DNA of 26,601 bases from assembly GCA_964536805.1 (NCBI GenBank), contig CAZHYQ010000029.1, positions 1-26,601 of the forward strand. Direction: 5' to 3'. A program made the translations under genes and the position numbers. The notes below the pieces were generated by a model. It was not told the DNA's origin. It saw only the letters and a program-made list of their open reading frames with translations, and ran no database searches. Of the stretch, positions 15,070 to 21,278 are shown piece after piece. Every line of letters starts with the position of its first letter. Position 1 is the first letter of the stretch. The stretch comes from Longilinea sp964536805. GTDB lineage: Bacteria; Chloroflexota; Anaerolineae; Anaerolineales; Anaerolineaceae.

Positions 15070-15810
15070 ATGCTCATTCAGGAAATTCAGGCCAAAACCA
15101 TCCTCTCGGATTCAAAAATCTACCCGTACGTCATCAACCCCTACACGGGCTGCCAGCACAACTGCCTGTACTGCTATGCCCACTTCATGAAGCGCTTCAG
15201 CGGGCACCGCGAACCCTGGGGCGAATTTGTGGATGTCAAAGTCAACGCCCCCGAGCTGCTGCGCCGCGACATTTTGCGCCGGAAAAAGGACAGGGTGTGG
15301 GTCAGCGGCGTGTGCGACCCCTACCAGCCGCTCGAGGCCCGCTACCGGCTCACGCGCCAGTGCCTTGAAATCCTGGCGCAAAACGGCTGGCCGGTCACCA
15401 TTCAAACCCGCTCGCCGCTGGTGCTGCGCGACATCGATGTTTTGCAGCTGGGAGGCAGTTCCTTCGAAGCCGGGTTCAGCGTCACCACCGCTGACGATGC
15501 CGTGCGCCGGCTGTTTGAGCCCGCCGCCCCGCCCATTGCCGAGCGCATCCGCGCACTGGATGAACTGCACCGCGCCGGCATCCGCACCTACGCCATGATC
15601 GCGCCCATGCTGCCCGGCAGTGAAGACCTGGCGGAGCTGCTGGCCGGCAAGGTCGATTCAGTGCGCATCGACCGCATGAATTATCATTACGCCGACTGGG
15701 TCTACCGCAAATACGGCCTGCAGGATAAGTTGAACGACGAATATTTTGAACAAACGCAGCAGGTGCTCGCGTGGAAGTTCGCCAAATTGGGCGTACCCAT
15801 CAGCGCGTGA
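15070..15810 (+). CDS. Radical SAM protein, spore-photoproduct-lyase-like (SPL) family
   Basis: The 246-residue product has the radical SAM cluster Cys28-x3-Cys32-x2-Cys35 in PYTGCQHNCLYCYAHFM, then RRKKDRVWVSGVCDPYQPLE, TIQTRSPLVLRDIDVL and GFSVTTADDAVRRLFEP. This matches the Rv2578c/SplB-like group, common in non-spore-formers and of unknown reaction; the true DNA-repair lyase has extra residues not evident here. Length is slightly short for the group. It is divergent from the flavoprotein and probably leaderless (TATAAT six bases before ATG). The next gene starts 45 bases downstream, so they may be co-transcribed. Confidence 0.9.
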   Translation: MLIQEIQAKTILSDSKIYPYVINPYTGCQHNCLYCYAHFMKRFSGHREPWGEFVDVKVNAPELLRRDILRRKKDRVWVSGVCDPYQPLEARYRLTRQCLEILAQNGWPVTIQTRSPLVLRDIDVLQLGGSSFEAGFSVTTADDAVRRLFEPAAPPIAERIRALDELHRAGIRTYAMIAPMLPGSEDLAELLAGKVDSVRIDRMNYHYADWVYRKYGLQDKLNDEYFEQTQQVLAWKFAKLGVPISA

Positions 15811-15855
15811 ACGCCATCGGTTCAGACTAACAAGTACATCGAAAGGATCCATCGC

Positions 15856-16233
15856 ATGCCCAAATTGGAAGTTTTTGCACGCCAGCAGTACCTGAACCTG
15901 GAAACCCTGCGGAAAAGCGGCGTGCCGGTGCGCACGCCAGTCTGGTTTACCCAGGACGGCAGCGCCCTTTTTGTCATCACAGCCGCCGAAGCCGGCAAGG
16001 TCAAGCGCATCCGGAACAACGGGCAGGTGAACATCGCTCCCTGCAAAATGGACGGCACGCCGCTGGGCGGCTGGGTGCCGGCGGTTGCGCGCATCGTGAG
16101 CGACGACGCAACCATCCGCAAGGCCAACCAAATGCAGGACCGGAAATACGGGCTGTTTGGCCGGATCATATCGCTGCCGCAGAAATTGCGCGGCGCCAAG
16201 ACAACGGTACTGGAGATAAGAGCGGCAGAGTAG
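15856..16233 (+). CDS. PPOX-class F420-dependent oxidoreductase-like protein
   Basis: The 125-residue product is a split-barrel flavin/F420-binding protein: TLRKSGVPVRTPVWFTQDGS, then ALFVITAAEAGKVKRIRNNG and VNIAPCKMDGTPLGGWVPAV. That pattern (the G-K-x-x-R-I-R-N loop and N-I-A-P-C) is typical of the pyridoxamine-5'-phosphate-oxidase-like F420-dependent reductases. Substrate unknown. An AAAGGATCC Shine-Dalgarno-like stretch lies about 7-12 bases before the ATG. With the DDN-like protein at 17310-17726 it suggests that the organism makes coenzyme F420. Confidence 0.87.
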   Translation: MPKLEVFARQQYLNLETLRKSGVPVRTPVWFTQDGSALFVITAAEAGKVKRIRNNGQVNIAPCKMDGTPLGGWVPAVARIVSDDATIRKANQMQDRKYGLFGRIISLPQKLRGAKTTVLEIRAAE

Positions 16234-16244
16234 GGCAGCGGACG

Positions 16245-16297
16245 AGATGCTTCGCTGCGCTCAGCATGACATTGGATTTGTCACCCTGAGCGCAGCG
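16245..16297. repeat. REP-like inverted pair
   Basis: The left arm AGATGCTTCGCTGCGCTCAG-CATGACA (16245-16271) and the right arm TGTCACCCTGAGCGCAGCG (16279-16297) are inverted copies around a 7-base loop. The stem CGCTGCGCTCAG/CTGAGCGCAGCG is perfect. It is a member of the dispersed family also at 1709, 18494 and 26211, and could act as a 3' hairpin for the PPOX gene ending at 16233. Confidence 0.72.
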
Positions 16298-16392
16298 GCA
16301 TTTCGGTAGGGCGTATGTGACGGTGAGGAATTTGCGAGAAGTTCGTTGAGGATGATGAGAAATGTAGTGGAGATTCTTTTTTGGTTTTTGTA

Positions 16393-16421
16393 TTGACATT
16401 AATTATTAATAATGCTATTAT
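16393..16421 (+). promoter_or_regulatory. Consensus sigma70-type promoter with no gene behind it
   Basis: TTGACA, 17 bases, TATTAT. It points rightward toward the 3' end of the NYN gene, which is on the other strand. No open reading frame follows. It would produce the small RNA described at 16428-16483 or an antisense transcript. Confidence 0.68.
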
Positions 16422-16427
16422 TGTGCC

Positions 16428-16483
16428 ATCACGATGACTGGTTTAGCCTAAGGTTTCGACCGACCGCCAATACCAGTTTTTTT
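16428..16483 (+). ncRNA. Candidate small RNA next to the NYN nuclease gene
   Basis: A promoter at 16393-16421 would start transcription near 16428. About 56 bases later a run of seven T residues (16477-16483) follows CCAG, which pairs with CTGG of ACTGG at 16437-16441. Between them lies a GGT-TTCG-ACC mini-hairpin (16452-16461). The predicted RNA is short, GC-richer in the middle than its flanks, has no coding capacity, and ends exactly at the stop codon of the converging NYN gene. The terminator stem is long-looped and therefore weak. Read-through would be antisense to the NYN message. I recognise no known RNA family. Confidence 0.42.
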
Positions 16484-17018
16484 ATTTAACCTGGTATTTA
16501 AGGCTTCTTTCAAGATCAGAAACAAAAACCATATATTTCGCATAGGGTCTGTATAAACTTGAATATTGGTATCTGTTTGGAATCAAAAGATGAAGTAACT
16601 TATCATTTTTTTCCAGGTATTCAACCAAACAATAATAATCTCCATCACCCGATATTATGATCGCCTTGTCATAATTGTTATATTCAATCATCGTATGTAG
16701 AACCATTTCCGCATCGACATTCCCTTTTGTTTGAGGAGTGCTGTCGCCATTTAAATACTGCAGGGTCGGTTTAAATTCCAACTGATAACCCATTTGGAAT
16801 AAGTTTGTGTATAACTTTTCCTGGCCCGCTACTTTTCCGATAAATAAGAAAGTCTTGGAAACATTATATTTGGTTCTTAAGTAAAAAAAGAGCTTTTTAA
16901 AATCCAACTTCCAGCCTGAATAAACAGTTTTCCCATTACGAATTACATCATTTTTCACACCGAGATTAAGATTCTGACTATCTATAAATGCGTAAATTAC
17001 AGGGGAAGGATGTACCAA
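16482..17018 (-). CDS. NYN-domain (LabA/DUF88) putative endoribonuclease
   Basis: The 178-residue product is a PIN-like NYN domain over its whole length: VIYAFIDSQNLNLG (Asp13), then KGNVDAEMVLHTMIEY (Asp102) and IIISGDGDYYCLVEYLEK (Asp125, Asp127). These acidic residues build the metal site used for RNA cleavage in this superfamily. The gene is strongly AT-rich and Lys/Tyr/Asn-rich, unlike its neighbours, which points to transfer. The start is TTG 17018 with GGGAGG 6 bases before it; the conserved core begins directly after, so no longer form is needed. It stands alone, with a repeat element upstream and the small-RNA candidate converging at its 3' end. A defence or phage-related role is possible but unsupported. 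Confidence 0.85.
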   Translation of the reverse strand: MVHPSPVIYAFIDSQNLNLGVKNDVIRNGKTVYSGWKLDFKKLFFYLRTKYNVSKTFLFIGKVAGQEKLYTNLFQMGYQLEFKPTLQYLNGDSTPQTKGNVDAEMVLHTMIEYNNYDKAIIISGDGDYYCLVEYLEKNDKLLHLLIPNRYQYSSLYRPYAKYMVFVSDLERSLKYQVK

Positions 17019-17164
17019 CCAAAACCTCCCGAAAATTTGGTAATAGGATTAATGATTAAGGAATTATTGTATTCCTTTTTGTTTTTCTTGTTTGCAAATA
17101 TCCTCATCAAATATCCGGGGATCAGAATCACATCTGCGATCGGTGGTTGAGAGCGAAACCAGCC

Positions 17165-17241
17165 AGATGTAGGTCGGTTTGAAGAGGCAGCAGGCACGCA
17201 TCGCTATGTGAAATTCGCCTGCCTCGGAGAACCGACGTCAC
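17165..17241. repeat. GTAG-type palindromic repeat, copy 1
   Basis: The ends AGATGTAGGTCGGTTTGAAG and GGAGAACCGACGTCA are inverted, with GCAGCAGGC/GCCTGCCTC-like inner pairing. The same element recurs at 17881-17957 and, inverted and diverged, at 17988-18078. It separates the NYN gene from the terminator of the DDN-like gene. Confidence 0.7.
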
Positions 17242-17254
17242 TCTCCATAGATGC

Positions 17255-17282
17255 AAAAAAAGGTGCGGTCAGAGACCGCACC
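17255..17282 (-). terminator. Rho-independent terminator of the DDN-like gene
   Basis: On the minus strand GGTGCGGTC, loop TCT, GACCGCACC is a perfect 9-bp stem followed by seven T residues. It lies 28 bases after the stop codon at 17310. Confidence 0.92.
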
Positions 17283-17309
17283 CTGCACGACTGGCTGCTT
17301 TGCCCGCGT

Positions 17310-17726
17310 TCAATCCACGCGGGTCAGCTTAATCACCGGGATCACCCGCGTGGTTTTTTGCCGGTAATCGGCGAAACTGGGCAGCATCTCCGCCATTTTG
17401 TTGTATAACCGCGTCCGTTCCGGCTCGTTGACCACCTCTGCCCGGGCCAGGAAAAATTCCGTGCCAACCTCCACGCTCACCAGCGGATGGGCCAGGATGT
17501 TGTAGTACCAGTCCGGGTTGGTCGGCGCCCCGCCCTTCGAGGCAATGATCACGAAATGATCATCATCCATCACGTAGGCAGTCGGGTTGGCGTGTTCCTC
17601 TCCGCTCTTTGCCCCAACCGTATGCAAGATCAGCAGCGTTTTGCCAGCGAAATAGCCGCCAACCTTGCCGGCATTGGCGCGAAATTCTTCCATAATCGCC
17701 TTGTTGCGATCGTATCCATTGCTCAT
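17310..17726 (-). CDS. Nitroreductase/deazaflavin-dependent (DDN-like, F420) oxidoreductase
   Basis: The 138-residue product starts MSNGYDRNKAIMEEFRANAG and continues GKTLLILHTVGAKSGEEHAN, then HFVIIASKGGAPTNPDWYYN and ILAHPLVSVEVG. This is the pattern of DDN-type F420-binding proteins (the H-T-x-G-A-K-S-G loop and G-G-A-P-x-x-P-x-W-Y-x-N). It probably reduces a quinone- or nitro-type substrate with F420H2; the natural substrate is unknown. ATG 17726 is chosen over 17759 because GGGAGG precedes it by 5-6 bases. Upstream TATAAT on the minus strand near 17767 may be its -10 box. A perfect terminator follows. Confidence 0.92.
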   Translation of the reverse strand: MSNGYDRNKAIMEEFRANAGKVGGYFAGKTLLILHTVGAKSGEEHANPTAYVMDDDHFVIIASKGGAPTNPDWYYNILAHPLVSVEVGTEFFLARAEVVNEPERTRLYNKMAEMLPSFADYRQKTTRVIPVIKLTRVD

Positions 17727-17820
17727 AGAAGCCTCCCATATAGTGAAACCATTAATCATTCTTCATTATATAGCAAGCTTATAAGATTTCGATAAGAGGG
17801 ATGAATACGAAGCGGTCAGG

Positions 17821-17846
17821 CGACGTCAGATGCCAATATTCGTTGG
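17821..17846 (+). repeat. Orphan right end of the GTAG-type repeat
   Basis: These 26 bases match 17949-17974 at 22 positions (both begin CGACGTCAG and contain CAATATT). In the second place they form the right end of an intact element plus its flank, so here only the end of a lost copy seems to remain. Confidence 0.55.
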
Positions 17847-17880
17847 CTATTAACGGCGCCGCAATTTGGGCGAGGCTATC

Positions 17881-17957
17881 AGATGTAGGTCGGTTCGAAG
17901 AGGCGGCTGGCAAGCATTATTATTTGTAATTCAACCGCCTCTTCGAACCGACGTCAG
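17881..17957. repeat. GTAG-type palindromic repeat, copy 2
   Basis: GTCGGTTCGAAGAGGCGG (17889-17906) and CCGCCTCTTCGAACCGAC (17935-17952) form a perfect 18-bp stem around a 28-base AT-rich loop. The flanks AGATGTAG and GTCAG are shared with copy 1 at 17165-17241. There is no coding sequence inside. Confidence 0.82.
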
Positions 17958-17987
17958 GTGACAATATTTGTTTGTATTCTTCGGTTC

Positions 17988-18078
17988 CTGACGTCGGGTT
18001 TCGGGGCAAGCAGATCGCGTTCATCGAACCACAAGCAAATCATACAGGTCCCCTGTCGCCCCTCTACCCGACCTACGT
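17988..18078. repeat. GTAG-type palindromic repeat, copy 3 (inverted, diverged)
   Basis: Ends read CTGACGTCGGGTTTCGGGGC and CGCCCCTCTACCCGACCTAC. Read on the minus strand it begins ACGTAGGTCGGG and ends CCCGACGTCAG, the same termini as copies 1 and 2, with a different interior. The 400-base gap 17727-18128 holds only this family and a degenerate REP arm at about 18094-18110. Confidence 0.65.
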
Positions 18079-18128
18079 GTCGGTGATTTCGATTGTGACC
18101 CTGAGCGCGACGACATTTGTGCCCGCGC

Positions 18129-18365
18129 CTACAGGCCCAGGGACTTTAGCGCCGCGAAGACCAGGAAGGCCGGCCAGACGATGGCCTTCAAAAAGCCCAG
18201 CACGCCCAGCCAGAAGGTGGGGGCGGTGCCAATGAAATAAAAGCACGCCCCGATGAAGCCCAATCCGTACACTGCGCCGCCGCCACCGCCGCCGCGGTAG
18301 CCGCGGTATTGATGATCATGATGATGGTGCATCTCTCTGGTTTCTTGGTTCATTTCGTCTTGCAT
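18129..18365 (-). CDS. Small membrane protein with His cluster and Gly run
   Basis: The 78-residue product has an N-terminal soluble part with MHHHHDHQY (residues 12-20), a run of glycines (25-30: GGGGGG), then two hydrophobic helices (about 33-49 and 51-70; IGACFYFIGTAPTFWLGVLG and KAIVWPAFLVFAALKSL). AAAGGAGA lies about 10 bases before the ATG. I do not know the family. The His cluster might bind a metal, but it is short and near the start. The gene is alone, between two repeat-filled gaps. Confidence 0.68.
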   Translation of the reverse strand: MQDEMNQETREMHHHHDHQYRGYRGGGGGGAVYGLGFIGACFYFIGTAPTFWLGVLGFLKAIVWPAFLVFAALKSLGL

Positions 18366-18493
18366 GGCCAGGGTTCTCCTTTGGCAGGAAATTGTTTACT
18401 TGTAATATATACGTATTATACGGAGTCCGGTTGCGGGAGGAGGGTCGGGAGAATTAAAGAGTGCGGCCCCAATCAGGCCGCACCCATTAATCA

Positions 18494-18557
18494 AGATCCT
18501 TCGGCTTCGCCTCAGGATGACATTAATTCTGTCATCCTGAGCGCCAGCGAAGGATCT
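18494..18557. repeat. REP-like inverted pair
   Basis: The left arm begins AGATCCTTCGGCTTCGCC and ends AGGATGACA; the right arm begins TGTCATCCTGAGCGCCAGCG and ends AAGGATCT. The inner pairing AGGATGACA/TGTCATCCT is perfect around TTAATTC. It is the same family as 16245-16297 and, with arms swapped, 26211-26271. The rest of the gap 18366-18642 shows no gene. Confidence 0.78.
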
Positions 18558-18613
18558 TTTCTGAAATGGTTGGTTATTTTCCTGTAAACATATTCTAAGA
18601 CTTGACACAAGTA

Positions 18614-18648
18614 GCTAACCGCTAACCGCTAAAAGCTAATAGCTAAAA
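18614..18648. repeat. Five tandem heptamers
   Basis: GCTAACC, GCTAACC, GCTAAAA, GCTAATA and GCTAAAA follow each other without gaps. The last unit covers the TAG stop codon of the isomerase gene (minus strand). Confidence 0.7.
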
Positions 18649-19557
18649 TCCAAACTGCTCCATGTACTTCTTTGAAACGCGCAGGCTCTCGAGAATCTTC
18701 TCTCGGGAACCTTCGAAGGCGCGGTCTTCCACCTCGATGCAGGCATAGCCGTCGTAGCCGATGTCAGTCAGCGTCGAGACGAAGCGCGCCCAGTTCACGT
18801 CGCCCAGGCCGGGCAGTTTGGGAGCCATGTACTCGAGCGGGTAGGCCAGGCTGCCGACCTCGTCCAGCTTTTCGGGATAGAGCTTGATATCCTTGAAGTG
18901 CACGTGGAACAGGCGATCCTTGAATTCATACAGCGGGCGGGTGTAGTCCATCCGCTGCCAGACGAAGTGCGACGGGTCGAAGTTGAGCCCGAAGAAGGGG
19001 CTGGGAATGATCTCGAACAGCTGCCGCCAGATGCGCGGGCTGGTCGCCAGGTTTTGCCCGCCCGGCCACTGCTCGCGTCCGAACAGCATCGGGCAGTTTT
19101 CGATGGCCACCTGCACCCCCTGCGATTCGGCATAGGCGATGATCGGCGGCCACAGCGTCTTGAACAGTTCCAGGTTGGCCTCGACGGTCTGGGTCTGGTC
19201 GCGGCCGACAAAGGTGGTGACGCGGTTGACGCCCAGTTTGGCGCTGGCGGCAATGACCATCTTCAGGTGGGCAATGCTGAACTCGCGTTTTGCCTGGTCG
19301 CCGTCCATCGGGTTGGGGTAATAGGCCAGCGCCGAAATCTCGACGCCCTTTTGCCGGCAGTAGCCCAGGATGGCGGCGGCCTTTTCATCGCTCAGGTCGT
19401 CAACATCGATATGGCTCACGCCGGCGTAGCGGCGCTCAGCCTTGCCGCGCGGCCAGCAGGCCACCTCCACGCATTTGAAGCCCAACCCGGTGGCCACATC
19501 GATGGTCTCTTCAAAACTCCAGCCGTCCAGAATGGCGCTGACAAAACCGATTTTCAT
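18643..19557 (-). CDS. Sugar-phosphate isomerase/epimerase family TIM-barrel protein
   Basis: The 304-residue product is an AP-endonuclease-2-like TIM barrel. It starts MKIGFVSAILDGWSFEETID and has the expected metal ligands: Glu153 (VQVAIENCP), Asp194 and His197 (GLNFDPSHFVW), His218/His220 (RLFHVHFKD) and Glu275 (ACIEVEDRA). Members isomerise or dehydrate sugars and cyclitols (hydroxypyruvate isomerase, inosose dehydratase, tagatose epimerase); the exact reaction is open. AGGAGA sits about 9 bases before the ATG. It is the last gene of the sugar locus, 419 bases after the oxidoreductase, the gap being filled by 135-bp tandem repeats. Confidence 0.92.
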   Translation of the reverse strand: MKIGFVSAILDGWSFEETIDVATGLGFKCVEVACWPRGKAERRYAGVSHIDVDDLSDEKAAAILGYCRQKGVEISALAYYPNPMDGDQAKREFSIAHLKMVIAASAKLGVNRVTTFVGRDQTQTVEANLELFKTLWPPIIAYAESQGVQVAIENCPMLFGREQWPGGQNLATSPRIWRQLFEIIPSPFFGLNFDPSHFVWQRMDYTRPLYEFKDRLFHVHFKDIKLYPEKLDEVGSLAYPLEYMAPKLPGLGDVNWARFVSTLTDIGYDGYACIEVEDRAFEGSREKILESLRVSKKYMEQFGF

Positions 19558-19576
19558 ATTGTTTTTCTCCTTTGGC

Positions 19577-19976
19577 GGTTCTCCTGCAAATACCCTAACC
19601 CCCTCTGTTCCCCCTTCCCGGTTCGGGAAGGGGGAAGCGGCGCGGCCGCGGGGGATAGGTCGAAAAGACGAACTTTGTTAAGCATTCTCCCTTAGCCGGA
19701 GAGCCATTGACGGTTCTCCTGTGAATACCCCGACCCCTTCTGTTCCACCTTCCCGGTTCGGGAAGGGGGAAGCGGCGCGGCCGCGGGGGATAGGTCGAAA
19801 AGACGAACTTTGTTAAGCATTCTCCCTTAGCCGGAGAGCCATTGACGGTTCTCCTGTGAATACCCCGACCCCTTCTGTTCCACCTTCCCGGTTCGGGAAG
19901 GGGGAAGCGGCGCAGCCGCGGGGGATAGGTCGAAATGACTAACTTTGTTAAGCGTTCTTTTTTGGCGGGAGGCTAT
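19577..19976. repeat. Tandem array of about three 135-bp units
   Basis: Units begin with GGTTCTCCTG at 19577, 19712 and 19847, an exact 135-base period. Units 1 and 2 differ only in their first ~36 bases; units 2 and 3 agree over their first ~70 bases and diverge at the end of unit 3. Each unit has a GC-rich hairpin (unit 1: CCCCCTTCCCG-GTT-CGGGAAGGGGG, 19610-19634) and a GCGGCGCGGCCGCGGGGG block. There is no reading frame through the array. It fills the space between two genes of the minus-strand sugar locus. Confidence 0.92.
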
Positions 19977-21017
19977 TCAATCCTGATTGACCGCGACCGC
20001 GCGGCCGGTTTGCGAAGATTCGATGCTGGCGAAGATCACGCGCATGGTCTTCAGCACGTCAGCGCCCGAAATTGCCGGTTCGCGCTTCTCCGCCAGGCTG
20101 GCAACAAATTCATCGATGATGCCGGATTTGGTCTGGCTGTCGTTGGTCTGGATCTTGTCGATTTCGTAAAGAATCGTTTCGCCGGTACGGGTGCTCACCT
20201 GGATGGCGTAGGCCGGATTGTCGTAGATGCGCATAATGCCCTGGGTGCCGTAAAGGATGGTGCTGTTGTCTTCGGCGCCGTAAAAAGTCCAGCTGGCGGT
20301 CATGCTGCCCAGTGCGCCGCCGCTCAGGCGGTAGATGCATACGGCATTGTCATCCACGCCGATCAAATTGCCGCTGGCGTCGCGCTTATCGAGCGTCAGC
20401 ATGCGGGCGGTGGTTTCCACCACCGTCTGGCCGGTCAGGTAGTGGATGAGGTCGGTCTTGTGAACGCCCAGGTCGGCCATGGCGCCCATCGCAGCCTGGT
20501 TCTTGTCGAAAAACCACACATTTTGCCCCGGATCGATGCTCCAGGTTTCTGGGCCGCCGTGCCCGAAGGTGGTGCGGAAGGAGATGATCTCGCCGATCAA
20601 GCCGGAAGCGATCAGTTCGCGCGCCTTGACGTGCGCTTTGGCCATGCGCTGGTTCTGGCCGATCATCAGGGTGCGTTTGCGTTCGCTGGCGGTTTTGACC
20701 ATCTCCTCGCAATCAGCCAGGGTGGTGGCCATTGGTTTTTCGCACAGCACGTGCTTGCCGGCATTGAGCGCGGCGATGCTGATTTCGGCATGCGTCACGT
20801 TGGACGTGCACACGCTGACCGCGTCGACCTTGTGATCTGCCAGCAGTTCCTCCACCGAGGCGTAGGCTTTGCCGCCGAATTTCTTGGCCAGCCCGGCGGC
20901 CCGCTCCTGATTCAGATCGTAATACCCCGCAAGCCGGGCGTTCGGGTTGGCGGCGTATTCAGGGATATGCCGCACCTGGGCGATTTTGCCACATCCAATG
21001 ATGCCAATATTGATCAT
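19977..21017 (-). CDS. Gfo/Idh/MocA-family NAD(P)-dependent oxidoreductase
   Basis: The 346-residue product begins MINIGIIGCGKIAQVRHIPE, a Rossmann NAD(P) motif, and carries the family's Glu93-Lys94-Pro95 (HVLCEKPMATTL), whose Lys is the catalytic/cofactor contact, and a later MADLGVHKTDLIHYLTGQ with the His used in substrate binding. Such enzymes oxidise hydroxyls of sugars or inositols. With the ribose-type importer and the TIM barrel it fits a cyclitol/sugar oxidation route, but substrate is unproven. ATG 21017 is preceded by GGAGG at 9 bases; the reading from 21035 lacks support. Confidence 0.93.
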   Translation of the reverse strand: MINIGIIGCGKIAQVRHIPEYAANPNARLAGYYDLNQERAAGLAKKFGGKAYASVEELLADHKVDAVSVCTSNVTHAEISIAALNAGKHVLCEKPMATTLADCEEMVKTASERKRTLMIGQNQRMAKAHVKARELIASGLIGEIISFRTTFGHGGPETWSIDPGQNVWFFDKNQAAMGAMADLGVHKTDLIHYLTGQTVVETTARMLTLDKRDASGNLIGVDDNAVCIYRLSGGALGSMTASWTFYGAEDNSTILYGTQGIMRIYDNPAYAIQVSTRTGETILYEIDKIQTNDSQTKSGIIDEFVASLAEKREPAISGADVLKTMRVIFASIESSQTGRAVAVNQD

Positions 21018-21039
21018 AATTCCACACCTCCACAAAGAA

Positions 21040-21274
21040 ATTTACCACGGAGACACAGAGTACACGGAGAAGAGTTATATGGAGAAGAAAGTAAAAGGAA
21101 GTGGCAACTCATGATTTTCATCCAAAAATGTTCCCCTTCTCATTTTTTTTAAGACTCCATGGTCTCCGAACTCTTATGGGCATAATGTTTCCATGGTGAA
21201 TAACGCTACGAATAATTTTTTTTCATTTTCTCTAAACCCTTCTTCTCCGTGATCTCCGTGTCTCCGTGGTGAAT
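21040..21274. repeat. 235-bp inverted-repeat (MITE-like) element
   Basis: The left end ATTTACCACGGAGACACAGA and the inverted right end ATTCACCACGGAGACACGGA continue to about 35 bp with five mismatches. The interior is AT-rich with no gene, with extra CTCCATGG/TCTCCG pieces. The ACCACGGAGACAC terminal sequence is a widespread intergenic repeat in environmental bacteria. It separates the permease gene from the oxidoreductase gene. Confidence 0.85.
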
Positions 21275-21278
21275 CCTC

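Noticed and set aside
17165..18078. CRISPR array
   Set aside because: Repeats are 75-90 bp palindromes at irregular spacing in both orientations, without uniform spacers or cas genes.
18898..19695. 265-codon open frame on the plus strand
   Set aside because: It is opposite the isomerase gene and extends into the tandem repeats; no Shine-Dalgarno or family motif.
19577..19976. Repeat-protein gene, because the 135-bp period is divisible by three
   Set aside because: No frame stays open over the array on either strand.
19935..21152. 405-codon open frame on the plus strand
   Set aside because: It lies opposite the clear oxidoreductase gene and is His/Gly/Ala-rich without family motifs: a shadow frame in GC-rich DNA.
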